From assembly GCF_007570865.1 (NCBI RefSeq), contig NZ_VLPS01000005.1:1-64000 (forward strand): a stretch of DNA of 64,000 nt. Direction: 5' to 3'. Every line of letters starts with the position of its first letter. The stretch's first letter is position 1. Under the pieces are notes generated by a model that made no database searches, was not told where the DNA came from, and worked only from the letters and a program-made list of their open reading frames with translations. This document shows, in pieces, positions 48,225-57,987 of this stretch. The position numbers and the translations under genes were made by a program. Source of the DNA: Atlantibacter subterraneus (GTDB lineage Bacteria > Pseudomonadota > Gammaproteobacteria > Enterobacterales > Enterobacteriaceae).

Positions 48225-50522
48225 ATGGAACAACGGGAAGCTGCCGCAACGGGCGAGCCCTGTATGCGTGTGGATGCCGTTGCTAAGGCAACGGGCCGCG
48301 CACGATATACTGACGATTATGTGATGGCAGGAATGTGCTATGCCAGATACGTTCGAAGCCCCATCGCTCATGGTTATGCCAGCAAAATTGATTGCACAGA
48401 GGCGAAAGCGCTCAACGGCGTACTCGCCGTGTTCACCTGGGAAGACGTGCCGGAGATCCCCTTCGCGACAGCGGGCCACGCATGGACATTAGATGCGGGC
48501 AAACGTGATGTCGCCGACCGCCTGCTGTTGACGCGCCACGTACGTCATTATGGCGATGGCGTCGCCATCGTGGTCGCCCGCGATGAACTCACCGCAGAAA
48601 AAGCGGCTTTATTAGTTAAGGTCGAGTGGGAAGAACTGCCGGTTATCACAACGCCTCACGCCGCGCTGGCCGAAGATGCCGTCGCGATCCACCCTTCCGG
48701 CAATACTTTGAAGTACAGCGAAATCATGGCGGGCGATCCGGTTAAGGTTATCGCCGACGCGGAGCATCAGGTCAGCGGCCATTATCAAACGCCGGTCATT
48801 CAGCATTGCCATATGGAAGGCGTAACCAGCTTTGCGTGGATGGAAGAGGATGCGCGCATCACCATTGTCTCCAGTACTCAAATTCCCCACATTGTTCGCC
48901 GCGTCGTCGCGCAGGCGCTGGATATCGCCTGGTCGCGGATCAGAGTGATTAAGCCCTACGTCGGCGGCGGCTTTGGCAACAAGCAGGATGTGCTGGAAGA
49001 GCCAATGGCGGCGTTCCTGACACTAAAACTGGGCGGCATTCCGGTAAAAGTGATGCTCAGTCGCGAAGAGTGCTTTACTGCCACCCGTACTCGCCACGCC
49101 TTTACTATCGACGGCCAACTCGGCATTTCCCGTGACGGCATCCTTAAAGGCTATATGCTGGATGTGCTGTCGAATACCGGGGCATACGCGTCCCACGGTC
49201 ACTCCATCGCCGCAGCCGGTGGCAACAAAATTCCTTATCTCTACCCGCGTATCGCCTTTGGCTATCGCGCGACTACCTGTTACACCAATCTACCCTCAGC
49301 GGGGGCGATGCGCGGCTACGGCGCGCCGCAGGTAGTGTTTGCGCTGGAGGCGATGCTGGACGATGCCGCCGCCGAACTGGGCATCGACCCGGTGGAGATC
49401 CGCCTGCGCAACGCGGCGCGCGAAGGGGATCTCAACCCGGTCAATCAAAAGGTTATCCATAGCGCCGGGCTGCCGGAATGCCTGATACAAGGCCGCGAGA
49501 TTTTCGAATGGGATAAACGCAAAGAAGCGTGCCAGGGCCAGCAGGGCAATCTGCGGCGCGGGGTGGGCGTGGCTTGCTTCAGCTATACCTCAAATACCTG
49601 GCCGGTAGGCGTGGAGATTTCCGGCGCGCGGCTGCTGCTTAACCAGGATGGCACCATCAACGTGCAAAGCGGCGCGACGGAAATCGGCCAGGGTGCCGAT
49701 ACGGTGTTCTCGCAGATGGTGGCGGAAACCGTTGGCGTACTGGTCAGTTCGGTGCGGGTTATTTCCACCCAGGATACCGACGTCACTCCGTTCGACCCGG
49801 GCGCATTTGCGTCGCGGCAAAGCTACGTGGCGGCCCCCGCTCTGCGCCAGGCGGCATTACAGATGCGTGAAAAAATCCTTCATCATGCCGCGCTGATGTT
49901 GCACCAGTCAGCGATGAATCTGACGCTAAACCGTGGTGACGTGGTGCTGACCGAGCGCCCCAACGCGCCGCTGCTGTCGGTTGCCGACATCGCTATGGAT
50001 GCGTTTTATCACCCCGAGCGCGGCGGGCAGCTTTCCGCAGAGGCGTCGGTGAAAACCACCACCAACCCGCCTGCGTTTGGCTGCACCTTTGTCGATCTCA
50101 CCGTGGATGTAGATCTGTGCAAAATCACCATTAACCGCATCCTCAACATGCATGATTCCGGGCACATCCTGAACCCGGTGCTGGCGGAAGGCCAGGTTCA
50201 CGGCGGGATGGGCATGGGCATCGGCTGGTCGATATTCGAAGAGATGATCATTGATGAAAAAACCGGCGTGGTGCGCAACCCCAATCTGCTGGATTACAAA
50301 ATGCCCACCATGCTGGATCTCCCCGAACTGGAATGCGGGTTTGTAGACACTCACGAACCGCAATCGGCCTACGGGCATAAGTCTTTGGGAGAACCGCCGA
50401 TTATCCCGGTCGCCGCAGCTATACGCAATGCGGTACGGATGGCGACCGGCGTGGCGATTAATACTCTGCCGCTGACGCCGAAACGTCTGTTCAGTGAATT
50501 CCGCGAGGCGGGTCTGATTTAA
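48225..50522 (+). CDS. xdhA: Xanthine dehydrogenase molybdenum subunit XdhA
   Basis: XdhA is the large, molybdopterin-binding subunit of the three-subunit xanthine dehydrogenase. I keep the ATG at 48225 (765 residues) because CAGGAGAG lies just upstream; the customary E. coli start corresponds to Met14 (752 residues). Molybdopterin motifs include GGGFGNKQD, AGAMRGYGAPQ, SGATEIGQGADT, and KSLGEPPI with the catalytic Glu. It lacks the FeS and FAD domains, which are in XdhC and XdhB. In the uric acid pathway it works on hypoxanthine/xanthine or, in reverse under anoxia, on urate. It is first in a sigma-54-driven operon. Confidence 0.96.
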   Translation: MEQREAAATGEPCMRVDAVAKATGRARYTDDYVMAGMCYARYVRSPIAHGYASKIDCTEAKALNGVLAVFTWEDVPEIPFATAGHAWTLDAGKRDVADRLLLTRHVRHYGDGVAIVVARDELTAEKAALLVKVEWEELPVITTPHAALAEDAVAIHPSGNTLKYSEIMAGDPVKVIADAEHQVSGHYQTPVIQHCHMEGVTSFAWMEEDARITIVSSTQIPHIVRRVVAQALDIAWSRIRVIKPYVGGGFGNKQDVLEEPMAAFLTLKLGGIPVKVMLSREECFTATRTRHAFTIDGQLGISRDGILKGYMLDVLSNTGAYASHGHSIAAAGGNKIPYLYPRIAFGYRATTCYTNLPSAGAMRGYGAPQVVFALEAMLDDAAAELGIDPVEIRLRNAAREGDLNPVNQKVIHSAGLPECLIQGREIFEWDKRKEACQGQQGNLRRGVGVACFSYTSNTWPVGVEISGARLLLNQDGTINVQSGATEIGQGADTVFSQMVAETVGVLVSSVRVISTQDTDVTPFDPGAFASRQSYVAAPALRQAALQMREKILHHAALMLHQSAMNLTLNRGDVVLTERPNAPLLSVADIAMDAFYHPERGGQLSAEASVKTTTNPPAFGCTFVDLTVDVDLCKITINRILNMHDSGHILNPVLAEGQVHGGMGMGIGWSIFEEMIIDEKTGVVRNPNLLDYKMPTMLDLPELECGFVDTHEPQSAYGHKSLGEPPIIPVAAAIRNAVRMATGVAINTLPLTPKRLFSEFREAGLI

Positions 50523-50532
50523 GGATAACGCT

Positions 50533-51411
50533 ATGTTTGATTTCGAAAGCTATCACCGCGCAACAGGGATTGCCGACGCGACGGCGCTGCTGGCGCAGCA
50601 TCCGCAGGCGCGGCTGCTGGCTGGCGGCACGGACGTACTGATCCAACTGCATCATCATAATGCCCGCTATCGCCACGTGGTGGATATTCACGGTCTGGCA
50701 GCACTGCGCGGTATTGAAATGACTGACGCAGGCGGGCTGCGCATCGGCTCCGGCACCACCTTTACAGAACTGATTGAAAGCCCGCTGGTCAGACAGCATC
50801 TTCCGGCGTTAAGCGCCGCCGCCGCGTCTATTGCCGGGCCGCAAATCCGCAACGTCGCCACCTACGGCGGCAATATTTGCAACGGCGCCACCAGCGCCGA
50901 TTCCGCCACGCCGTCGCTGATTTACGATGCCACACTGGAAATCGCTTCCGCTTCCGGCACGCGTTTTACTTCTGTTAACGGCTTCCATACCGGCCCCGGC
51001 AGCGTGGCACTGGAAGCGGGCGAGATACTGGTGGCGTTTCACTTCCCGCCACAGCCAACCTCCGGAGCAGGCAGCGCCCACTTTAAATATGCAATGCGCG
51101 ACGCGATGGATATCGCCACCATCGGCAGCGCGGCGCGGTGCCTTATCAAAGACGGCAAATTTGATGAGTTACGACTGGCGTTTGGCGTCGCCGCGCCTAC
51201 GCCAATCCGCTGTCTCCATGCTGAGCAGGCGGCGCAGGGCGCGCCATTAACGCAACAAACCCTGGCCGCTATCAGCGAAGCCGTGTTGCAGGACGTCTCC
51301 CCGCGCTCTTCCTGGCGCGCGGCCAAAGAGTTCCGTTTACATCTGATCCAAACCATGACCCGAAAAGTCGTCAGCGAAGCCGTAGAAAACGCGGGAGGGA
51401 AACTGCAATGA
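50533..51411 (+). CDS. xdhB: Xanthine dehydrogenase FAD-binding subunit XdhB
   Basis: A 292-residue subunit, the E. coli length, of the CO-dehydrogenase/xanthine dehydrogenase FAD family. The FAD motifs [14 protein letters not shown] (about residue 32) and [19 protein letters not shown] (about 112) are clear. It passes electrons from the FeS subunit XdhC to the acceptor. It starts 10 bases after xdhA (site AAGGATAAC) and its TGA overlaps the xdhC ATG. Confidence 0.97.
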   Translation: MFDFESYHRATGIADATALLAQHPQARLLAGGTDVLIQLHHHNARYRHVVDIHGLAALRGIEMTDAGGLRIGSGTTFTELIESPLVRQHLPALSAAAASIAGPQIRNVATYGGNICNGATSADSATPSLIYDATLEIASASGTRFTSVNGFHTGPGSVALEAGEILVAFHFPPQPTSGAGSAHFKYAMRDAMDIATIGSAARCLIKDGKFDELRLAFGVAAPTPIRCLHAEQAAQGAPLTQQTLAAISEAVLQDVSPRSSWRAAKEFRLHLIQTMTRKVVSEAVENAGGKLQ

Positions 51412-51890
51412 GAAATGAAGCCTGGATAACCGTTAACTGTTCGATTAACGGCGCGCCTTTCCGCTTTACCGCCTCGCCGGCGACGCCGCTGGCGGAGCTG
51501 CTGCGCGGTCAGGGTCTGCTGAGCGTAAAACAGGGGTGCAACGTCGGGGAGTGCGGTGCCTGCACCGTGCTGGTGGACGGCGTGGCGATCGACAGCTGCC
51601 TGTATCTGGCGGCATGGGTGGAGGGTAAAGCTATCCGCACAGTGGAAGGCGAATCCATCGGCGGGCAGTTATCTGCCGTTCAGCATGCCTATACCCGTTC
51701 TGGCGCGGTGCAGTGCGGCTTCTGTACGCCTGGGCTGATAATGGCGACGACCGCTTTACTGGCGAAACCGCACGCTCAGCCCTTTACGGTGCTGGAGATC
51801 CGCCAGGGCCTGGCGGGCAATCTATGCCGCTGTACCGGGTATCAGATGATTGTCGAAACCGTGCAAGCCTGCGATCGTCCGCAGGAATAA
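51408..51890 (+). CDS. xdhC: Xanthine dehydrogenase iron-sulfur subunit XdhC
   Basis: A 160-residue subunit (159-160 in E. coli) with two 2Fe-2S clusters. The plant-ferredoxin-type cluster has [16 protein letters not shown] with a later Cys (DSCLYLA); the second has CGFCTPG and LCRCTGYQ. It links the molybdenum site of XdhA to the FAD of XdhB. Translation is coupled to xdhB by an ATGA overlap. A bidirectional terminator follows and faces ygeV. Confidence 0.97.
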   Translation: MRNEAWITVNCSINGAPFRFTASPATPLAELLRGQGLLSVKQGCNVGECGACTVLVDGVAIDSCLYLAAWVEGKAIRTVEGESIGGQLSAVQHAYTRSGAVQCGFCTPGLIMATTALLAKPHAQPFTVLEIRQGLAGNLCRCTGYQMIVETVQACDRPQE

Positions 51891-51895
51891 ACCGC

Positions 51896-51921
51896 AGCGG
51901 GCACACAAAGTGCCCGCTTTT
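51896..51921. terminator. Bidirectional terminator between xdhC and ygeV
   Basis: Stem AGCGGGCA / TGCCCGCT (8 bp, 7-base loop) with TTTT on the plus side, placed in the 30 bases between the two convergent stops. Confidence 0.85.
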
Positions 51922-53699
51922 CATCCTGCCTGTAGCTCATATTTTTTAATTTTGCGATACAGGGTGGCAATGCCGATCCCCAACTCATCCGCCGCCTGTT
52001 TTTTATTGCTGTAGCGCGACAAAGCATCACGAATCATCTGTTTTTCCATCTCTTCCAGCGCCGTTCCGCCAGATTCGTCCACGCGCGGAGCCATGGCGAA
52101 AACCGCATCCATATCAGCATCCGCCAGCTTCACGCCGTTAGTCAGATTAGGCGGCAGCAGCGATGCGTCGATGACTTCCCCTGACGGCACCACGTTAATC
52201 AAATATTCAATGAGATTACTCAGTTCACGTAAATTGCCCGGCCAACGATAGCGTTTGAGGATTAGCATCACTTCCGGCGCTACGCCCGGGTAAACCAGGC
52301 CGATCCGTCGGGTATGAAGATGAAGGAAATAGTGGATCAACAGCTCCATATCATCCTGACGCTCGCGCAGCGGCGGCAAACTTACCGGGATCACATTCAG
52401 GCGGTAGTACAAGTCCTCCCGGAATTTCCCGTCGGCAATAAATTGTTCCAGATTCTGGTTAGTGGCGGAAATAATGCGAATATCCACCTGCACCGGATGG
52501 CTGGCCCCGATGGGCTGGATTTCCCGCGCTTCGATGGCGCGCAGCAGTTTAGCCTGGAGGGTAAGCGGCATATCGCCGATCTCATCCAGAAACAGCGTGC
52601 CGTGGTTGGCCGCCTGGATAAGCCCGGTCTTGCCGTTAGCGGATGCGCCGGTAAACGCGCCTTTCACATAGCCGAACAGTTCGCTTTCCAGCAGCTGTTC
52701 CGGAATGGCCGCGCAGTTAATGGCGATAAAGGGCTTATTTTTACGGTCGCTGAGCTGATGAATCGCCCTCGCCACCACTTCCTTGCCGGTTCCGCTTTCC
52801 CCGACAATCAAAATGCTCGACGGGCTGGGCGCGATACGGCTAATCAGGCGTTTTAGCTGGCGCATCGGGCGGCACTCTCCCACCAGATGTTCAATATGCG
52901 GTTCATCCTGGGCAATCGCCACGCCGGACGAGGTATGCGACTGATGAAACGCCATCAGAAACAGCTGGTGGTCCTGCACATGGTGAAGCTGCCCGATTAT
53001 CAGTTCGCTTTTGTCATCGAACGTGACGATGTGCTGCATATGCCCCTGGGTAAAATTGCTTTCAAAGGTCAGCGGGCGGAAATTAACGGTCTGGCCGATC
53101 ATATTTCCCTGGGTAACCCCAAGTATTTTCAAGGCGGTAAGATTAGCAAACTGCACGCGATTATCTTCCCCTACCACCAGCACCCCCTGATCCATATTTT
53201 CGATCATGGTGGAGAATATTTTGCGAATGCTGCCGCTGCCGTTTTGATCTTCCAGTAATTTAGAAACAAAAATTGTCGAAATATGACGAACATAATCAGA
53301 GAACTCATGCAGGTTATCATTAATATGCTCCTGCTGTTCATGCGTCACGGCGATAAGGCTAATCACGCCGACGCAGCTGTCCTGGAATATTACCGGCGTA
53401 CCGAGAAAGGCTTTCTCCTTACAATTATCTTTGCTGGTACATCCTTCACATAATGGATCGTAACGTGAATGAGTTACCACCTTTTCCTGTTTGGTTTCCA
53501 GTACGTAACGCAATAAGCGTGAATTGGTGTTGAGTTTCTGACCAAGAAATTTGCCATAAGATCCGGTACCAGCCACCCGGCACAGGCTTTCATCAACAAT
53601 CTCGACCTCGAGCTGCAACACGCTGGCGAGCATTCTGGCAAAACGTTGAATTGTAGGCTGAATCTGCATCAAAACGGATTGAGTGTTGGCGGGTATCAT
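51921..53699 (-). CDS. ygeV: Sigma-54-dependent regulator YgeV (UacR)
   Basis: A 592-residue enhancer-binding protein, the E. coli length, named UacR in work on uric acid use. The N-terminal sensory region (about 1-270) holds a GAF-like part with a cysteine cluster (CEGCTSKDNCKEK) and a PAS-like part (MDQGVLVVGEDNRVQFAN). The AAA+ domain has Walker A GESGTGKE and the sigma-54 contact loop GAFTGA, and a Fis-type HTH is at the end (KKQAADELGIGIATLYRKIK). It lies between the operons with sigma-54 promoters that it probably controls. The cysteines hint at redox or metal sensing. Confidence 0.96.
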   Translation of the reverse strand: MIPANTQSVLMQIQPTIQRFARMLASVLQLEVEIVDESLCRVAGTGSYGKFLGQKLNTNSRLLRYVLETKQEKVVTHSRYDPLCEGCTSKDNCKEKAFLGTPVIFQDSCVGVISLIAVTHEQQEHINDNLHEFSDYVRHISTIFVSKLLEDQNGSGSIRKIFSTMIENMDQGVLVVGEDNRVQFANLTALKILGVTQGNMIGQTVNFRPLTFESNFTQGHMQHIVTFDDKSELIIGQLHHVQDHQLFLMAFHQSHTSSGVAIAQDEPHIEHLVGECRPMRQLKRLISRIAPSPSSILIVGESGTGKEVVARAIHQLSDRKNKPFIAINCAAIPEQLLESELFGYVKGAFTGASANGKTGLIQAANHGTLFLDEIGDMPLTLQAKLLRAIEAREIQPIGASHPVQVDIRIISATNQNLEQFIADGKFREDLYYRLNVIPVSLPPLRERQDDMELLIHYFLHLHTRRIGLVYPGVAPEVMLILKRYRWPGNLRELSNLIEYLINVVPSGEVIDASLLPPNLTNGVKLADADMDAVFAMAPRVDESGGTALEEMEKQMIRDALSRYSNKKQAADELGIGIATLYRKIKKYELQAG

Positions 53700-54074
53700 A
53701 GCTTAACCTTCGAATATCATTTCATTGGTTGATATTTATAAAGTCGCTTTTTTAATAATCTTTGCCCCATGATACTAACCTGGACGCTCTTGATATTGAT
53801 AAAAACAGTTTTCCTTTATCATTCTCAGGTGGAATTATGGAAGAAACATCACATTTCTATATCAATATGAGAATAGCAGCGCCTGATTTATCAATTTGAC
53901 GGCGCTTCTCGTTTAATCGGTAAATAATCCCTGTTTTATTCCCTCACTGCTAACAGCCTATAAATAAAGCCAAACGATTACGTATTAAATAATGGTTAAT
54001 AAACGGCGTTAATTTGTGATTCATTTCTCATTATCTAAGCCATTATGGCCTGTTGCGTGGGTCGGTAATGATTC

Positions 54075-54089
54075 TGGCACAGTTATTGT
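54075..54089 (+). promoter_or_regulatory. Sigma-54 promoter of the ygeW operon
   Basis: TGGCAC-AGTTA-TTGT: a perfect -24 element and a -12 element with T for C, 10 bases between GG and GT. It is 108 bases before ygeW. Within the 497-base gap 53700-54196, half-sites TGATAA (53797-53802) and TTATCA (53816-53821) lie about 260-280 bases upstream of it and resemble the xdhA and ygfK sites. Confidence 0.78.
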
Positions 54090-54196
54090 TAAGACACAGA
54101 TATCGCTGTGAATCGCGTTTCTCGATGCCCGGCTAATTCCATGCCTGACACAGCAAAATGCCACCTTGCCTATCATTCCACTACCAGGATCTAAAA

Positions 54197-55384
54197 ATGA
54201 AAACTGTTAATGAGTTGATAAAGGATATCAATGCGCTGAACTCCCACCTCCACGAGAAAGACTTTTTGTTGACGTGGGAGCAAACGACAGATGAATTAAA
54301 ACAAGTGCTGGACGTCGCAGCCGCGCTGAAAACGCTGCGCGCGGAAAATATTGCCACAAAGGTTTTCAATAGCGGTCTTGGCATCTCTGTGTTTCGCGAT
54401 AATTCCACGCGTACCCGCTTCTCCTATGCTTCGGCGCTCAATTTGCTTGGCCTGGCGCAACAGGATCTCGACGAAGGAAAATCGCAGATTGCCCACGGCG
54501 AAACCGTGCGTGAAACCGCCAATATGATCTCGTTCTGCGCCGATGCCATTGGTATCCGCGACGATATGTATCTGGGTGCCGGCAACGCCTATATGCGCGA
54601 AGTGGGTGCCGCGCTGGATGATGGCTACAAACAGGGCGTGCTGCCCCAGCGCCCTGCCCTGGTCAACCTGCAATGCGATATCGACCACCCAACGCAGTCG
54701 ATGGCGGACCTGGCCTGGCTGCGCGAGCATTTTGGCTCCCTGGAAAACATCAAGGGCAAGAAAATCGCCATGACCTGGGCCTACTCGCCCAGCTACGGCA
54801 AACCGCTGTCCGTACCCCAGGGGATCATCGGCCTGATGACCCGTTTTGGTATGGAAGTGACGTTGGCGCATCCGGAAGGCTATGACCTGATCCCGGACGT
54901 GATCGAAGTGGCAAAAAACAACGCCAAATCCTCCGGCGGCAGCTTCCGCCAGGTGACCAGCATGGAAGAAGCGTTCAAAGACGCCGACATCGTATATCCG
55001 AAGTCCTGGGCACCGTACAAAGTGATGGAACAGCGTACCGACCTGCTGCGCGCCAACGATCACGAGGGCCTGAAAGCGCTGGAGAAAGCCTGCCTGGCGC
55101 AGAACGCCAATCACAAAGACTGGCACTGCACCGAAGAGATGATGAAGCTCACCAAAAAAGGCGAGGCGCTGTACATGCACTGCCTGCCTGCGGATATCAG
55201 CGGCGTCTCCTGTAAAGAGGGCGAAGTTACCGAAGGCGTGTTCGAAAAATACCGCATCGCCACCTACAAAGAAGCCAGCTGGAAGCCGTACATCATCGCC
55301 GCCATGATCCTCGCGCGTAAATACGCCAAACCCGGCGTTCTGCTGGAACAGCTGCTGCAGGAAGCGCAAAAACGGATCAAATAA
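54197..55384 (+). CDS. ygeW: Carbamoyltransferase-like protein YgeW
   Basis: A 395-residue member of the aspartate/ornithine carbamoyltransferase family (396 in E. coli). The carbamoyl-phosphate motif FRDNSTRTRFSYA and the HCLP motif (MHCLPADI) are conserved. Its exact substrate is not established; it belongs to the genes required for anaerobic uric acid/purine use in gut enterobacteria. The start at 54197 has CAGGA upstream; a 13-codon extension before it has no support. It is first in ygeW-ygeX-ygeY-hyuA-yqeA. A 7-bp GC hairpin (55393-55410) without T-run follows. Confidence 0.95.
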   Translation: MKTVNELIKDINALNSHLHEKDFLLTWEQTTDELKQVLDVAAALKTLRAENIATKVFNSGLGISVFRDNSTRTRFSYASALNLLGLAQQDLDEGKSQIAHGETVRETANMISFCADAIGIRDDMYLGAGNAYMREVGAALDDGYKQGVLPQRPALVNLQCDIDHPTQSMADLAWLREHFGSLENIKGKKIAMTWAYSPSYGKPLSVPQGIIGLMTRFGMEVTLAHPEGYDLIPDVIEVAKNNAKSSGGSFRQVTSMEEAFKDADIVYPKSWAPYKVMEQRTDLLRANDHEGLKALEKACLAQNANHKDWHCTEEMMKLTKKGEALYMHCLPADISGVSCKEGEVTEGVFEKYRIATYKEASWKPYIIAAMILARKYAKPGVLLEQLLQEAQKRIK

Positions 55385-55451
55385 TCCACTCCGCCGGCCT
55401 GCGGGCCGGCCTCTCTGCTCCCCATGATGTTTTGAAGGATAAGGATGGGAT

Positions 55452-56648
55452 ATGTCAGTTTTCGCATTGAAAATGGATATCGCCGATAACCGATTTTTTA
55501 ACGGTGAAACCTCGCCGCTGTTCTCACAAAAACAGGCGCAGCAGGCCCGCCAGTTTCATCAGAAAATCGCGGGATATCAGCCAACGCCGTTGTACGCGCT
55601 GGATGAACTCGCCGGGCTGTTCGGCGTAAAAAAAATTCTGGTCAAAGATGAGTCCCAGCGCTTCGGGCTCAACGCATTCAAGATGCTGGGTGGCGCTTAC
55701 GCCATCGCCCAGTTGCTGTGCGAGAAGTACCACATCAACATCGCTGATTTCTCGTTCGAGAAGATCAAAACCACCATCAGCGAAAAAATGACCTTCGCCA
55801 CCACCACCGACGGCAACCATGGCCGCGGCGTGGCGTGGGCGGCGAAGCAGCTCGGCCAGAATGCCGTGGTGTATATGCCGAAAGGATCGGCCCAGGAACG
55901 CGTGGACGCCATCCTCAAGCTGGGCGCGGAGTGCATCGTCACCGATATGAACTATGACGACACCGTGCGCCTGACCATGAAAAACGCCCAGCAAAACGGC
56001 TGGGAAGTGGTGCAGGACACTGCCTGGGAAGGCTACACCACTATCCCGACGTGGATCATGCAGGGCTACGCCACCCTGGCGGATGAAGCTGTTGAACAGA
56101 TGAATGCGATGGGCGTGAAGCCCACCCACGTCCTGTTACAGGCGGGCGTTGGCGCGATGGCGGGCGGCGTGCTCGGCTATCTGGTGGACGTCTACGGTCC
56201 GCGCAATCTGCACTCGGTGATTGTTGAACCGGAACTGGCCGACTGCGTTTACCGCTCCGGCGTCAAGGGCGAAATCGTCAACGTCGGCGGCGATATGGCC
56301 ACCATCATGGCCGGTCTGGCCTGTGGCGAGCCAAATCCGCTGGGCTGGGAAATTTTACGCAACTGCGCTACCCAGTTTATTTCCTGCCAGGACGCCGTCG
56401 CCGCGCTGGGGATGCGGGTGCTGGGCAACCCGCTCGGCAACGATCATCGCGTGGTGTCTGGTGAATCCGGCGCGGTGGGCCTCGGGGTACTTGCCGCCGT
56501 GCATCACCACCCACAGCGCGATGCCTTAATGAAAAAACTGGGGCTGGATAAAGACGCCGTGGTGCTGGTGATCAGCACCGAAGGCGATACCGACGTGAAG
56601 CATTACCGCGAAGTGGTCTGGGAAGGCAAACACGGCATTCCGGGTTAA
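55452..56648 (+). CDS. ygeX: Diaminopropionate ammonia-lyase YgeX
   Basis: YgeX (DpaL) is a fold-type II PLP enzyme that converts 2,3-diaminopropionate to pyruvate and ammonia. It has 398 residues, as in E. coli. The Schiff-base lysine is Lys77 in LNAFKMLGGAYA; TTDGNHGRGVAW binds the substrate, and GVGAMAGGVLG is the phosphate loop. In the uric acid pathway it would act on the C3 fragment left after ring opening. Another hairpin without T-run (56679-56699) follows before ygeY. Confidence 0.96.
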   Translation: MSVFALKMDIADNRFFNGETSPLFSQKQAQQARQFHQKIAGYQPTPLYALDELAGLFGVKKILVKDESQRFGLNAFKMLGGAYAIAQLLCEKYHINIADFSFEKIKTTISEKMTFATTTDGNHGRGVAWAAKQLGQNAVVYMPKGSAQERVDAILKLGAECIVTDMNYDDTVRLTMKNAQQNGWEVVQDTAWEGYTTIPTWIMQGYATLADEAVEQMNAMGVKPTHVLLQAGVGAMAGGVLGYLVDVYGPRNLHSVIVEPELADCVYRSGVKGEIVNVGGDMATIMAGLACGEPNPLGWEILRNCATQFISCQDAVAALGMRVLGNPLGNDHRVVSGESGAVGLGVLAAVHHHPQRDALMKKLGLDKDAVVLVISTEGDTDVKHYREVVWEGKHGIPG

Positions 56649-56719
56649 TACCGCGCACTTTCACACTGACGAATTGACGCTCCCTGTCGGACGGGGAGCC
56701 TAAGACTGGAGAATCAGAG

Positions 56720-57937
56720 ATGGCTAAGCATATTCCGTTCGCGCTCATTCTGGAAAAAGCGAACCACTACAAAGATGATATGACTCGTTTTCTACGCGAC
56801 ATGATCGCCATTCCCAGCGAGAGCTGCGACGAGAAGCGCGTTATTCACCGCATCAAGCAGGAAATGGAAAAAGTCGGTTTCGATAAAGTAGAAATCGACC
56901 CGATGGGCAACATTCTCGGCTACGTTGGCCACGGCCCGCGCCTGGTCGCCATGGATGCGCACATCGACACCGTCGGCATCGGCAACATCAAAAACTGGAA
57001 CTTCGACCCGTATACCGGCATGGAAACCGATGAACTGATCGGCGGGCGCGGCGCGTCTGACCAGGAAGGCGGCATGGCGTCGATGGTTTACGCCGGGAAG
57101 ATCATCAAAGACCTGGGCCTTGAAGACGAATACACGCTGCTGGTCACCGGCACCGTGCAGGAAGAGGACTGCGACGGTCTGTGCTGGCAGTACATCATTG
57201 AGCAGTCCGGTATCCGTCCGGAATTTGTGGTCAGCACCGAACCCACCGACTGCCAGATTTATCGCGGCCAGCGCGGGCGTATGGAAATTCGCGTCGACGT
57301 GCAGGGCGTCAGTTGCCACGGCTCCGCGCCGGAGCGCGGCGACAACGCGATTTTCAAAATGGGCCCAATCCTCAACGAACTCCAGGGATTGTCCCAGCGT
57401 TTAGGCCATGACGACTTCCTCGGCAAAGGCACATTGACCGTTTCGGAAATCTTCTTCACCTCTCCAAGCCGCTGCGCCGTGGCGGACAGCTGCGCGGTTT
57501 CCATCGACCGTCGTCTCACCTGGGGAGAAACCTGGGAAGGCGCGCTGGATGAAATCCGCGCCCTGCCGGCGGTACAGCAGGCTAACGCGGTGGTCTCGAT
57601 GTACAACTACGACCGTCCGTCATGGACCGGTCTGGTTTACCCCACCGAGTGCTACTTCCCGACCTGGAAAGTGGAAGAAGATCACTTCACGGTTCGCGCG
57701 CTGGCAGCGGCCTATGAAGGCCTGTTCCATCAGCAGCCGGTAGTCGATAAGTGGACCTTCTCCACTAACGGCGTCTCGATCATGGGCCGTCACGGCATTC
57801 CGGTAGTCGGCTTTGGTCCGGGTAAAGAGCCTGAAGCCCACGCGCCGAACGAGAAAACCTGGAAAGCGCACCTGGTCACCTGCGCCGCCATGTATGCCGC
57901 CATCCCGCTGGCCTGGCTTGCTACAGAAAAACAATAA
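56720..57937 (+). CDS. ygeY: M20-family peptidase/deacetylase YgeY
   Basis: A 405-residue zinc amidohydrolase of the M20/DapE/ArgE type (403 in E. coli). Metal ligands lie in [29 protein letters not shown] and near the C-terminus in [15 protein letters not shown]. The exact substrate is not known; it is required with ygeW and ygeX for anaerobic purine breakdown. The ribosome site GGAGAATCAGAG is good. An 11-bp hairpin separates it from hyuA. Confidence 0.94.
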   Translation: MAKHIPFALILEKANHYKDDMTRFLRDMIAIPSESCDEKRVIHRIKQEMEKVGFDKVEIDPMGNILGYVGHGPRLVAMDAHIDTVGIGNIKNWNFDPYTGMETDELIGGRGASDQEGGMASMVYAGKIIKDLGLEDEYTLLVTGTVQEEDCDGLCWQYIIEQSGIRPEFVVSTEPTDCQIYRGQRGRMEIRVDVQGVSCHGSAPERGDNAIFKMGPILNELQGLSQRLGHDDFLGKGTLTVSEIFFTSPSRCAVADSCAVSIDRRLTWGETWEGALDEIRALPAVQQANAVVSMYNYDRPSWTGLVYPTECYFPTWKVEEDHFTVRALAAAYEGLFHQQPVVDKWTFSTNGVSIMGRHGIPVVGFGPGKEPEAHAPNEKTWKAHLVTCAAMYAAIPLAWLATEKQ

Positions 57938-57947
57938 TCATCGTGCT

Positions 57948-57978
57948 ATCCCTCCGGCTTCAGCGCCGGAGGGATTTT
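57948..57978 (+). terminator. Strong hairpin with short T-run inside the operon
   Basis: A perfect 11-bp stem ATCCCTCCGGC / GCCGGAGGGAT with a 6-base loop and TTTT, ending next to the hyuA ribosome site (GGAG at 57979). It may cut transcription partly or protect the upstream mRNA. Confidence 0.65.
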
Positions 57979-57987
57979 GGAGTTTTT

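Noticed and set aside
54296..55369. 357-codon minus-strand ORF opposite ygeW
   Set aside because: ygeW is a clear conserved gene; the reverse frame is an artefact of GC-rich codon use.
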